This document shows, piece after piece, positions 8,685 through 17,757 of a stretch of 64,000 bases of DNA (the stretch's first letter is position 1; each line of letters opens with the position of its first letter). The notes under the pieces were generated by a model. The model searched no databases. It had not been told where the DNA came from and saw only the letters and a list, made by a program, of their open reading frames with translations. The stretch is from Dyadobacter sp. CY347 (GTDB lineage: Bacteria > Bacteroidota > Bacteroidia > Cytophagales > Spirosomataceae), in contig NZ_JAKFFT010000013.1 in NCBI RefSeq assembly GCF_021502655.1, forward strand, positions 38,433-102,432. The letters run 5' to 3'. The translations under genes were made by a program, and so were the position numbers.

Positions 8685-9167
8685 TTATTCCTCACGGTTA
8701 ATGAGTATAATGCCTTTTTTGTCCTCCGTGACCAGATAATTTTCTTTTGGAATGAAAATTTCTCCCTTGTCATTGCGTTCAAAGTACTTGGAAACGAAAT
8801 TCCACTTTGTTTCAGCAAGCTCAATTTTCTCCTGATCGGCAATTGCATCTTTAATTACGAACGTTGCCAGGCAGCCCAATATAAAAGCTGAAAAGATCAG
8901 GCTTACGGCCACAATGTTTTGACCAATGCCAGTAGACAGGTTCCCCCACCATATGGTCCAGGCAGAAGCGTTATGCCCATAGTGGTTATTATAAGTAACC
9001 GGCTTGATCGTTTCATTCACCTTCGCAGCGGCCTGGTCAATCTGGTCAACGGATTTCTCGACAGCCAGCATCAGTGGCACGATCTCCGGCTCGATTGCTG
9101 ATTCTGATAAGTTAAAACGGAGTGCCAGCCTGTGGCGCTCCGCAGCGACGTTTGTATGTTTTTCCAT
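8685..9167 (-). CDS. Single-pass membrane protein of the mobilisation operon
   Basis: The 160-residue protein has a soluble N-terminal helical part (AVEKSVDQIDQAAAKVNETI), an NNHYGHNASAW segment, one hydrophobic span around residues 83-107 (IVAVSLIFSAFILGCLATFV) and a charged C-terminus. Its ATG overlaps the stop of the ParA-like gene by one base (TAATG), so it is the last gene of a three-gene operon (10295 to 8685). Operons of this type lie beside mob genes on Bacteroidota plasmids, so a role in mobilisation or in anchoring the ParA-like ATPase at the membrane is likely, but no enzymatic motif is present. Confidence 0.65.
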   Translation of the reverse strand: MEKHTNVAAERHRLALRFNLSESAIEPEIVPLMLAVEKSVDQIDQAAAKVNETIKPVTYNNHYGHNASAWTIWWGNLSTGIGQNIVAVSLIFSAFILGCLATFVIKDAIADQEKIELAETKWNFVSKYFERNDKGEIFIPKENYLVTEDKKGIILINREE

Positions 9168-9874
9168 TAGCTAATAATTTCCTGTATTTCCTTCTGTTTT
9201 TTACGGTACATGATCCTGGACATCATACCCAAGGATGCCGGATCCGGATCAGGCTTGCTGATCAGGTTGATTATCTCGGTAACAGCCCCACCACTTCCCA
9301 GGTCACCAAATTGTTTGCAATCAATCCCAAGCTCTTTAAGTTTTTCAACTGCTTTTTCAGCCGTTTCCCTGCCGCCAAAGGTGCCCATATTGACCACCAT
9401 TGTTATAGGGAATTGCCCGGCAATTCCAGCAGACACCGCGTTGTAATAATTTACGCAGGAAGCCAGGGCATCACGTCCTGCAACAATGACAAATAAACGC
9501 AGCATAGTGTCCCTATCTGCCAGTTCCCTGCGCAGTTCATCAGCCAGGTCATCTTCTTGCAGCAAGCGTAAGAATTCAGCCGATTCAGGTGCGCCAAAAT
9601 CAATGTAATAATTTTCAGATTTCCCCTTGGACAACCTATCGAGCAGATCAACAATTACATCCCGTTCCATTTTTTTGTACTCATTGAGTATAGAGAAACT
9701 CCGGACACGCTCTTTGCCCACTACTGCGCCCAGACGCCCGATGGATGTGCCCGTAGATTCGTCCAGGTCAATAAAATTTGTTTTCTGTTCTTTCTGGTTT
9801 TGTGCTACAAACCATATAAACAGTGATTTGCCTACGCCACCTTTTGACTGTAATACCAGATTAATTTGCTTCAT
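9167..9874 (-). CDS. ParA-like ATPase associated with mobilisation
   Basis: This 235-residue protein starts MKQINLVLQSKGGVGKSLFI, with the deviant Walker-A box SKGGVGKS at residues 10-17, a switch region IDLDESTGTS near 36 and a YYIDFGAPES Walker-B-like segment near 89. It is different from the partition ParA at 2992: it lies in an operon with a DNA-binding-like protein and a membrane protein and close to MobC and relaxase. In Bacteroidota conjugative elements a ParA-like protein is commonly the first transfer gene, so a role in DNA transfer or relaxosome positioning is more likely than plasmid partition. That function is inference. Confidence 0.75.
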   Translation of the reverse strand: MKQINLVLQSKGGVGKSLFIWFVAQNQKEQKTNFIDLDESTGTSIGRLGAVVGKERVRSFSILNEYKKMERDVIVDLLDRLSKGKSENYYIDFGAPESAEFLRLLQEDDLADELRRELADRDTMLRLFVIVAGRDALASCVNYYNAVSAGIAGQFPITMVVNMGTFGGRETAEKAVEKLKELGIDCKQFGDLGSGGAVTEIINLISKPDPDPASLGMMSRIMYRKKQKEIQEIIS

Positions 9875-9908
9875 GCTAATAGTTATTGATTATTAATAAA
9901 GTACAATA

Positions 9909-10295
9909 TCAGAAATCAGTAAAATCCATTCCTGGATCTTTCTTACCTTTTGGTTCTTTTGTGGCTTTTTCAACGATTGTACCCAAATCCTGTTCAGGCA
10001 GGGCAGGAGGGAAGGCCGCCAGGTCCGATGGTTGGGTGACTGGCGGGCCTGGTGCAACCACCAGCGGGGCAAGCTGGGCGGCCTGCTTGGTTTTACGTCT
10101 TCTTTTCAGGTTGTAGATGGCATCTTCTGTAATGTCAATACCGAGCTCATCTTTGACCTGGCGGATCATGATCTGAGCCGGGATGTCAAAGAGGTAATCG
10201 CCATAGTACCTGGCCAGCAGATCAAAGCGACCTTTCAGCTTCATTTCAAATGCCTGCAAGACATACTTTTTATCCATAGGACAAGAAAAAGACAT
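9909..10295 (-). CDS. Small DNA-binding-like protein, first gene of the mobilisation operon
   Basis: The 128-residue product has a helical N-terminal half with a helix-turn-helix-like stretch (DELGIDITEDAIYNLKRRRK, about residues 49-68) and a proline- and alanine-rich C-terminal tail ending DPGMDFTDF. It is 34 bp upstream of the ParA-like gene in the same direction. A second start (MDKKYVLQ, residue 7) is equally possible. It may be the DNA-binding partner of the ATPase, similar in logic to ParB or TraB-type proteins. The family is not recognised. Confidence 0.6.
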   Translation of the reverse strand: MSFSCPMDKKYVLQAFEMKLKGRFDLLARYYGDYLFDIPAQIMIRQVKDELGIDITEDAIYNLKRRRKTKQAAQLAPLVVAPGPPVTQPSDLAAFPPALPEQDLGTIVEKATKEPKGKKDPGMDFTDF

Positions 10296-10430
10296 TTTTT
10301 AAACAACTATAAAACGAAAATAGAACAGAAATATTTAATATTTAACAAATGGCCGAGAAAAAAGTAAAAAAAGAGTTACTTGCCCTTATATTCGTGCGTT
10401 TGTTGTTTGTGAGAAGGTAAAGCAAGCCAT

Positions 10431-10543
10431 GTGTTTGTATATACAAACTTTCGCTTCGCTTCAAATTTGCATCTCCAAACACGCCGGTCGTGCCTCCCTT
10501 GACTTGCCGGGGCGCTGCCCCAAACCCCGGTGTCACGGACACC
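10431..10543. other. Candidate oriT between divergent mobilisation operons
   Basis: Four inverted repeats are packed here: GTTTGTATATACAAAC (10433-10448); CCGGGG/CCCCGG (10507-10512 and 10525-10530); GGGGC-GCT-GCCCC (10509-10521), which competes for the same bases; and GGTGTC-ACG-GACACC (10529-10543) followed by T's. The position directly upstream of mobC and the relaxase is where oriT lies in mobilisable Bacteroidota elements. The last hairpin could also terminate a transcript. Confidence 0.6.
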
Positions 10544-10560
10544 TTTTTATATTTTAGGCT

Positions 10561-10899
10561 ATGGAAGACAATGATAAGAACCCGCATTATGAAGCCCGCA
10601 AGGCCGGAGCAGCCAGGCGGGAAAACAAAGGTAAAATGATCCCTGTCCGGGTAACCGAACATGAGCATGCACAAATCAGGGCGAACGCGATCCTGGCCGG
10701 CCTGAGCGTATCAGAATACCTGCGCCGGCTAAGCACCGGCCATCAGGTGCAGGCGCGATTTGAGAAGGAAGAAAAGCGCAACTTGCAAGGCATCGGCACT
10801 AACCTGAACCAGCTGGCCGCATATGCCAACAAAGGCTTCTTTTATGAGAAGCCTTTGCTTGAAGTTTTGGAACAACTTAAAAAAATACTAAAAGCATGA
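10561..10899 (+). CDS. mobC: MobC-like relaxosome accessory protein
   Basis: The 112-residue protein has a ribbon-helix-helix start (KMIPVRVTEHEHAQIRANAI, then LAGLSVSEYLRRL) and a C-terminal helix containing GIGTNLNQLA, the typical signature of MobC/relaxosome proteins that bind oriT and help the relaxase melt the nick site. It overlaps the relaxase start by four bases (ATGA), so the two are translationally coupled. The oriT-like region lies immediately upstream. Confidence 0.85.
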   Translation: MEDNDKNPHYEARKAGAARRENKGKMIPVRVTEHEHAQIRANAILAGLSVSEYLRRLSTGHQVQARFEKEEKRNLQGIGTNLNQLAAYANKGFFYEKPLLEVLEQLKKILKA

Positions 10900-11720
10900 T
10901 CGCCAAAACATCGATCGGATCGAGCTTTTCAGGTGCAATCCATTACGGGGCAGGCTATTCTGTGGAAGGAAAAGAGATAATGGGCAAAGCAGATTTGCTG
11001 GTCACACACAACGTGGTTTCGCGTGACCCGGAGGGCATTGCCGCCGAGATGCAGCAGGAGGCGTCTTACAGCCGGTGCAAGACACCGGTGTGGCATTCGT
11101 CTATCAGCTGGAAGCCGGAAGAGAAACCTACGCGTGAGCAAATGATCGAGACGGCCAACCGGTATTGTCAAAAGATGGGGGCTGACCCGAAAGACCACCA
11201 GATTGCAGTTTATGAGCACCATGACAAGCCGCACCAGCATATCCATGTTTATATCAACCGCGTACCGACGGATGGGAGCAAGGCGCTGGAAACTTCGCAC
11301 AATTATGCTCGTAATGTGCGGATCTGCAAAGAGATCACGCAGGAGCTAGGTTTTTCGAAGCTCGAAAAGCTGGAAGAAGGAAAACTGCGCCATGTGGCGG
11401 TCAACCAGGAGGAAGCACAAAAGGTCGTAAATATTGCAATTAAGGCTGCTTTGAAAGAAGAATCCGACACGCCGGAAGACATGGAGCGGCGGCTGAAAAA
11501 AAAAGGGATCGAGTGCAAATATAAGATCGAAGAAGGTAGGCTAAAATATTCGAGTTACAGCTATCAGAGCGTACCCATTAAGGGGCAGGATGTTGGCTTT
11601 ACCGCCAAACAGTTACAGGCTAGGCTAGACAAGAACCTCGAACTTAAAAAGGAGCAGTTGCAGCAAGTCAAACCGGAGCCAGAGCGCAAGCAGAAACGCG
11701 GCCACAAGATGGGCTTTTAA
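10896..11720 (+). CDS. HUH relaxase (MobA/VirD2-like)
   Basis: This 274-residue relaxase would nick oriT and stay bound to the transferred strand. The N-terminus MIAKTSIGSSFSGAIHYGAG matches the start of Bacteroidota relaxases, the zinc/HUH motif lies in YEHHDKPHQHIHVYINRV at about residues 108-125, and tyrosines in the Y-rich segment after residue 30 are candidate catalytic residues. The C-terminal third is basic and helical. It is shorter than relaxases with an added primase or helicase domain, consistent with a mobilisable plasmid that needs a helper conjugation system; no coupling protein or type IV secretion genes are seen in the window. Confidence 0.9.
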   Translation: MIAKTSIGSSFSGAIHYGAGYSVEGKEIMGKADLLVTHNVVSRDPEGIAAEMQQEASYSRCKTPVWHSSISWKPEEKPTREQMIETANRYCQKMGADPKDHQIAVYEHHDKPHQHIHVYINRVPTDGSKALETSHNYARNVRICKEITQELGFSKLEKLEEGKLRHVAVNQEEAQKVVNIAIKAALKEESDTPEDMERRLKKKGIECKYKIEEGRLKYSSYSYQSVPIKGQDVGFTAKQLQARLDKNLELKKEQLQQVKPEPERKQKRGHKMGF

Positions 11721-12212
11721 TTTTCTTCTTGAAATTTATTTTAAAGACATGCAGCCTACATTACCATATTGTTGGTATTGGCATTTAAATGCCTACGGAT
11801 CAATTGTTCGATTATAGCAAATTGGGCCATTTAATTGCATGGTTATGTTGGCAGCCGCCAATCAGGATGGGCTAGTTGGATACCTGGCAAAAGAAAGTCT
11901 TGCCATTAAAGAAAGTTTCGAATCATGGCTACCATACTCTTATTTATTGATTGTCGGAAAGTAGGATATATTTTCTTGGATCCGTACTTACAAATCATAG
12001 AATCTTCGGTTATTGGAATTGTCATATTTCTACATTATGTATTGCCAACAGCAAGCTTTGGTCTGCACTTACTTCTCCCATTTGTCGTTTAATCATTAAG
12101 CGCTCGCTTGAGGTAACAACTTTGTATTGCAGTTAGCCTCCAGATACACGATCTGGCCATAGTTCAATTTTTTGGTCCTTCCCTCAGTCTGCAATAGTAA
12201 ATGATTGCTTAT
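11721..12212. other. Intergenic region with only short open fragments
   Basis: A 41-codon frame starting near 11839 (MVMLAAANQDGLVGYLAKES) has a coding-like look but no context. No other feature was found. Confidence 0.3.
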
Positions 12213-12555
12213 AATCTCCGAAGGAATTCAGGTTTGGTAGTCATTTTAGGATTCAGCTTTTCTACAACACGGTCAATGGCGATAATGAAGCGTTCTATGG
12301 ACAAAGGTTTCAACAGATAATCGCAGGCAGCCAAGTCAATGCATCGGTTGCAAATTCCTTATATAACTGTAGTGAAACCACTAGGGGAGTGTTTTTCAGT
12401 GTTTTTAAAAGTTTAATCCCCGACCGCACTAGCATATTGATATCCATCAACAACAGATCAACTGGTTGCTCCTGTATTTTCTCGCCAGCTTTGAAGGCAT
12501 CGCTGCATAGCCCTACAACGCGCAGCACAGGGAGCAGTTTGCGGTATTCGACCAA
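12213..12555 (-). pseudogene. Receiver domain of a response regulator, decayed
   Basis: The minus strand reads VDLLLMDINMLVRSGIKLL (phospho-acceptor loop with D-x-N-M), then TPLVVSLQLYKEFATDA and, after a one-base frameshift near 12330, FDLAACDYLLKPLSIERFII with the conserved KP. This is the middle and end of a CheY-like receiver of the LytTR type. The N-terminal DD pair and the LytTR output domain are absent, so it is a remnant. Confidence 0.7.
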
Positions 12556-12876
12556 TAGTGTAGCATGCGTGTTTCACTAGGTTGATTTATATTTTTTTAT
12601 ACTTATTAATATTAGTTAAAGGTTTGGCTGTCTCCGTTGCTTTACCTTTGTTTTACAAGATTTTGAAAAACGCCGAGATCAAATATTATCGAAATAGTAT
12701 TCTTCCTGAATTGATTGAGGATCTTAAATTCTGTGATCGAATATGCCAGGACTGATGATTTATAAGTGCGTTTTTTGCCTGATCTTAGTTTGACATCACA
12801 CTAATCTCAAATTAAGTGGATGCCAGTAAATATAAAAGATCAAATACGGCTAAAATGCTCATAGATATTTTGCATT

Positions 12877-14286
12877 ATGACAGCTAAAATCAGTTACCTT
12901 TTCTACTCTACAACGGTCTATACCATCCTATGTGTATTTTCAGCTACCGCTCAACCATTTGAACCAGGTGTAACATACTTTGGGGCTAATAATTACATTG
13001 AGTATCGGGCAGGTAATTTACCTATCATCCTCACGGCACCGCATGGCGGAAAGCTAATTCCCTTATCCATTCCTGACCGGAATTGTATAGGTTGTAATTA
13101 TATTTCTGACGCAAATACAGACGATTTAGCGATTAAAATGGACATGGCTTTACGTTCGTCCATGGGTGGGTATCCGCACATCATCATCAATCACTTGCAT
13201 CGAAAAAAAATGGATGCCAACCGTGAAATCGTTGAAGCTGCTGATGGCAACTTGGAAGCAGAGGCCGCCTGGAAGGAATGGGAAGCCTTTATTTTGGCAG
13301 CTAAAGCAGATATTGTGAAACAAACGGGTAAAGGGTTATTGATCGACATACATGGGCATGGGCATGATAATCAAAGGATTGAGGTAGGGTTCGATTTGTC
13401 GGGTAACGAATTACGACTTTCTGACGCTACGTTAGTGAGTACATTGTATCGGGACAAAACATCCATAAAATACAATATTATCAACAATTTGACCGGTAAG
13501 AATACGCCGGAAATGATACGCGGTGAGTTTGCATTGGGTACCTTACTAGCCGCTCGAGGATACCCCTCTGTTCCTTCTCAACAAGACGTAGCTCCCTTAG
13601 ATGGTGAACCTTATTTTGAAGGTGGCTATAATATCGAACGTTATGGTAGTACGGATGGTTCGACCATAGACGCCATTCAAATCGAGTGCAATATGACAAA
13701 CGTTCGGGATTCACCTAAGAATCGTACTGCTTTTGCGGCGAAATCGGCGGACGCTTTAAAGGCTTATATGTTAAAACATTATGGAGACTTAAATTCACTA
13801 CCCGTCACAATAACACGTTTCATTGGCGAGCATAAAGACAGTGTCAATTACCTGACATGGCAAACCGCAGATGAAATCAATAACAAAGGTTTTCAGATAG
13901 AACGTTTAGGGTTGAAAAGTAAATGGCAAGTATTGGGTTTTGTTAATGCAAATGGCGAGGCGTCTACCTATGACTTTACCGACAACCAACCCCTACATAT
14001 GTCTTACTATCGCCTGCGCCAAATAGACATTGATGGCAAAGAAACGTTCTCAAGAGTCATATTCGTTTCTTCAAAAAAGAAATATAGACTCAAACTGTAT
14101 CCCTCCGTAACCAGTGACTTTTTGACATTAGAAACAACTTCAACGGATAACTTCTTGATTGTCAATTTACTTGGGCAAACAGTTAGTACTGGTAAAACTA
14201 CTCGGCAGATAGATGTCTCTTCTTTATCACAAGGTATTTATATTATTAGAATCGGAAGAGAGCAAACGAAGTTTGTGAAGCTTTAA
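12877..14286 (+). CDS. Secreted N-formylglutamate amidohydrolase-like enzyme with T9SS sorting domain
   Basis: The 469-residue protein begins with a signal peptide ending at ATAQP. Residues about 45-300 resemble the N-formylglutamate amidohydrolase family of zinc hydrolases: ILTAPHGGKLIP, HLHRKKMDANRE, LLIDIHGHGHDN and a late IQIECNMTNVR give the histidine and glutamate positions expected for zinc binding. After about residue 305 comes a beta-sandwich (TWQTADEINNKGFQIERL, a typical Bacteroidota surface repeat), and the last 75 residues (LKLYPSVTSDFLTLE to KFVKL) are a type A sorting signal for the type IX secretion system. So the enzyme is probably exported and anchored or released outside. 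The substrate is not known; formylated peptides or N-acylated amino acids are possible. Confidence 0.82.
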   Translation: MTAKISYLFYSTTVYTILCVFSATAQPFEPGVTYFGANNYIEYRAGNLPIILTAPHGGKLIPLSIPDRNCIGCNYISDANTDDLAIKMDMALRSSMGGYPHIIINHLHRKKMDANREIVEAADGNLEAEAAWKEWEAFILAAKADIVKQTGKGLLIDIHGHGHDNQRIEVGFDLSGNELRLSDATLVSTLYRDKTSIKYNIINNLTGKNTPEMIRGEFALGTLLAARGYPSVPSQQDVAPLDGEPYFEGGYNIERYGSTDGSTIDAIQIECNMTNVRDSPKNRTAFAAKSADALKAYMLKHYGDLNSLPVTITRFIGEHKDSVNYLTWQTADEINNKGFQIERLGLKSKWQVLGFVNANGEASTYDFTDNQPLHMSYYRLRQIDIDGKETFSRVIFVSSKKKYRLKLYPSVTSDFLTLETTSTDNFLIVNLLGQTVSTGKTTRQIDVSSLSQGIYIIRIGREQTKFVKL

Positions 14287-14851
14287 TGTATACAAATAAC
14301 TGGCGTCCGTGTAAAATAGAGATTTCTAATTTTTTGTATTTTTAAGTCGTTTGTGTGGGTTTTAGCCTGAAATTGTTACAATACCTTCCTCTTTGTTGCT
14401 AATTATATTAAGTTGCACATTTTAATATCCGCCAAGGCATTGTTGAAGGACAAAGTCGACTGTTTGAGGAATTTGATAATCCGATCCAGACCAAGCGTAT
14501 TGAAGAGAAGTGGGATGAAATCATGAAAAATGGTTGTGAATATTAAACTCAAGCATGCAACAGCATCTACGCTGGTAAAAAGACTCATTTACTATTCACA
14601 ACAACACCGGCTTTACCTAGCACTCCTTGAACGGATCGTAAAACCTTATTTTTTGCTAAATATTTATCTTAACCATTATTTAAATCTCTCTCACCTTTGA
14701 GAACAGGAGATGTGGTCGTTCTTAGGGCGCTCACGCGCAATCCATTTCATAATACTAGGTTAATGATTAAAAGATTCTCAATGATGACCAAAAGAATCTA
14801 CTACAATGCCCAATCTGTACCAGCACTCCTGATCGGCGACGGGATAGATAA
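14287..14851. other. Intergenic region with one short coding-like tail
   Basis: At about 14415-14546 the plus strand holds an open tail of about 41 codons (GQSRLFEEFDNPIQTKRIEE, ending at TAA) that looks like the C-terminus of a lost gene. No start codon precedes it after the last stop. Otherwise nothing was found. Confidence 0.3.
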
Positions 14852-15185
14852 CTAATTCGCAGCATCTACTGCCAGTGCAAATAACTGGTCAGGATCATTT
14901 ACCTGCAATCCGATCCGTACCGGAGTGCCTTGCAATTTCTCATGGCTGAAATGGCTGTGATCTTCCGACCATCTGCAAAAATAAACCTTGTACCTATAAT
15001 CTCTATTTCCGCGATGTCGATTCGTCCGGTTGAGTGTTGGACATAAGAACTGTGGCACTAAATGCTGTTTGATATAATTTAATAGCGCCAGAACAGTTTC
15101 TTACTGTTTGTGTGGGCACAATGACCGCTATATCCCCGGCAATAACACAATTGCAAGCAAGTGAGATTGAACCACAATTCGTCAT
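14852..15185 (-). pseudogene. VOC-superfamily (glyoxalase/PhnB-like) protein, frameshifted
   Basis: Two overlapping minus-strand frames together give a small VOC protein: RNCSGAIKLYQTAFSATVLM in the first, then YKVYFCRWSEDHSHFSHEKL and GTPVRIGLQVNDPDQLFALA in the second. The switch lies near 15010-15030. The order matches PhnB-like proteins (AIxFYxxAFGA near the start, V-D-DxDxxFxxAVxAG near the end). It is truncated at the C-terminus, so it is taken as decayed. Confidence 0.55.
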
Positions 15186-15289
15186 GTGACTAGTAAAAGC
15201 TGCCCTTAGTTAAATCAATTCCACCGGAGACTAGCTCCTTTCCCAATTTGACTATGGTATTTCCTAAAATAGGCAGAAATATTACTGAC

Positions 15290-15540
15290 ATGACAGATTA
15301 TCAATTAATCGGCGAGATTAAGAAATTCGAGCTTGACAACTTTATGCCTTATATGGGCTGGATTGGTAACAAACCGCACAAGATTATACGCACAAAGACC
15401 CTTTGTCATTCTTTGTCTAAGATGAAATTACTGACAGGCTCTTTGAATTCGAACTGAGAGATTGGAATAGGTTGAATAAAGCTACCATTTACGATTGTCT
15501 CATCAATGCTTATCTGGCCTTACCTGAAACACAAATTTGA
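15290..15540 (+). pseudogene. First gene of repeated two-gene cassette, degenerate copy 1
   Basis: The sequence MTDYQLIGEIKKFELDNFMP aligns with the intact 83-residue proteins at 31692 and 61585, but frameshifts near 15385 and 15410 split it, and the frame is restored in the region coding for FELRDWNRLNKATIYDCLIN. About 85 bp upstream are conserved with the other copies (15205-15289). Confidence 0.75.
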
Positions 15541-15652
15541 TTCTATGCCAACAATGTCAGCCCAACCTAAAAGTATGGTAGTTTGACCGGCTTAGATTAC
15601 AGACTCAATCGGTCGAGCAGTATGAACTGTTCAAAATTAACCTTTGATGATC

Positions 15653-15925
15653 ATGGCAAACAAACAATTGACAGAACTTAGAAACGAAGAAAGTGCATGC
15701 AAAGCCATTTTCGAACTTGTATCAGCTGAGTGTAGGCCTACCGATTTGGGTACCTAGAAGATTCTGAGCGTGGACATAAACCATATGGGAAAATATGGAA
15801 GCGGTACTACGCGCCATATTCCTATTTCAAGTGACGTCCCCATTGAACACAATTATGGTAACGAGATTGAACCTATTGACAATGTTTTTTAAGCTTGTCT
15901 ATCGAATCAGGGAGTTCTGCTTGAT
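15653..15925 (+). pseudogene. Second gene of repeated cassette, degenerate copy 1
   Basis: MANKQLTELRNEESACKAIF aligns with the 93-residue protein at 61953. A frameshift after the AECRPTDLG codons brings a TAG at about 15755, and downstream fragments (KYGSGTTRHIPISS, HNYGNEIEPIDNVF) recur in other frames. It is a decayed copy of the second cassette gene. Confidence 0.7.
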
Positions 15926-17757
15926 GATAATTTACACCAGATTCAACTCCATCCAAAAGTTGTCGTTCGACTAAATCGATCCTTGGCTTTTCTGACACTT
16001 TTCATAAAATACAGCAAATTATTAATTACAACTAGTATCACGCTATTTCCACGCAATTCCGCCTTTTTGTATTTATGTAATTCAAGAGTTATTTATTTTT
16101 ATATCTGATATTTGAATTAAATAAGTTCTGTCAATACAATATTTAATTAGCCGAACATATGACAAAGGTATTGATATTTAAGTTGTGAACTTTTAACGAA
16201 TTATTAAATCTATAACAAAGCATTAAATACTTATTTAATTCCTGATGTTTACCTTAAATACGCGCAACTTCATTATAACTTTCGTGTAAGGATTAGACAA
16301 ACTGAATTCACCATCATTATTTTGTTCTCCAGCCATTACACTTTTGATGAACAGTTATCAATATGAAAGATTAGAATTGGAACTAGGTGCTACGAGTGAG
16401 ATAGGTGCAAGCTGTGTCATTGTCCATGGCACTGTTTGAAACTAGTGTATCAAAGGGAATATCTTGACCGAAATAAGCTGGACACATCATTTAATATTGG
16501 GATCTTTTTTACCAAATTTTATTATTTGTAGGCATAACAAATGAATGATTTATGTTGATAAATCCTCTATCATTTGATAATTTCAGTAAAATAAGAATAC
16601 CATTAATATATTTTAATATATTTTAACATCTTTTAATATTCTTTAGGTTGCCCTAGTATTACATTTGCAGCACAAAACTTTATTCTTATGTTATCATTAA
16701 GATAAAGGTGACAATTAGCAGGTAAGGTAGAGAACATGGCCCAATTGAAGAAGATTTGTTCCCGAATTAAGTTGCACATCTTTAATAAGTTGTTGAGAAC
16801 AAAAAAGGAAAGGTTATTGAGGCGAAGTAAACGAGATCTTTCATGAACTTGAGATAAAAAATTTTTTATATGTAAAACAGTTTTACTATTAAGTGCAATA
16901 GGAATGTCCTATTGCCAATAATTATCCATGAATTCAGGAGGAAATGTCCTTTCAGATCCATCATTAAGGATCAAGTGCTCAGGATTTGTGACTTATATGT
17001 GAATCCTAGCGCAGTTTTATATTAGTTATACTGTTCGAGGACTATTCACTGCCTTTGTAGTTCATTCTAAAGAAGAGCAGTATGAATACAACACCCATAA
17101 TATGTGCTCAGCGCTTCCATACTCCTGCACAAAGTTTTGTGTGTTATGGAATATCACCTGAACATGTATCCAAAAAGATGCCATATACTGGTATACTGCT
17201 TTAGCAGACCAATAAACCACTGCTCAGACTGCTAACGGAGCACCAGAATAGCATTCGCCTTACCTGTAGCCAATAAACGACGGATGAAAGAGCCGGTTGC
17301 AGACATTGATCGTTACGCATAATTGTTTTGCCTTACTAGGCGAATGGGAGACATTAACTGGACTTTTCTAAAAGAACCGGGTTGAATTCTGCCTATGACG
17401 GAATTGATTATTCCAGCCATTATTATCGGCAAAGAAAATTTCCTGGCAAGCTTTGGCAGTGCTTAAAGCGGTTATTAAAAGGCACTTCAATGGAGGTCAG
17501 TTGATTCAAATATAAGCGGCAATGACTATAATAAAAGGAAAGAAGGATTGAAAAGTCTTAAAGATTGTATTCCAGGTTTTCTCTGTTATTACTAACAAGC
17601 GCCAGCTGATATTGGAGGCTGCGCTTCCTGATAGGGAGCTGTGCGGATCTTTCGGGAAGCGGGAACTATTGCTGGGCAAAATCCAGATGAAACTATATGC
17701 AGTGGTTTGACTTTTACGTGCCGCAAAACCATATTTAAACACAAATCAAATACTTTA
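15926..17757. other. 1.8-kb AT-rich region without a supported gene
   Basis: No frame has convincing coding character. AT-rich blocks lie around 16030-16260 and 16590-16640, the latter with repeated ATATTTTAA. A 36-codon cationic frame at 16736-16846 (MAQLKKICSRIK) was considered and not accepted. The last 100 bp may hold the promoter of the next gene. Confidence 0.45.

Noticed and set aside
16736..16846. 36-codon cationic frame resembling an antimicrobial peptide
   Set aside because: Single frame with low-complexity Lys/Arg content, no leader, export genes or conservation nearby.
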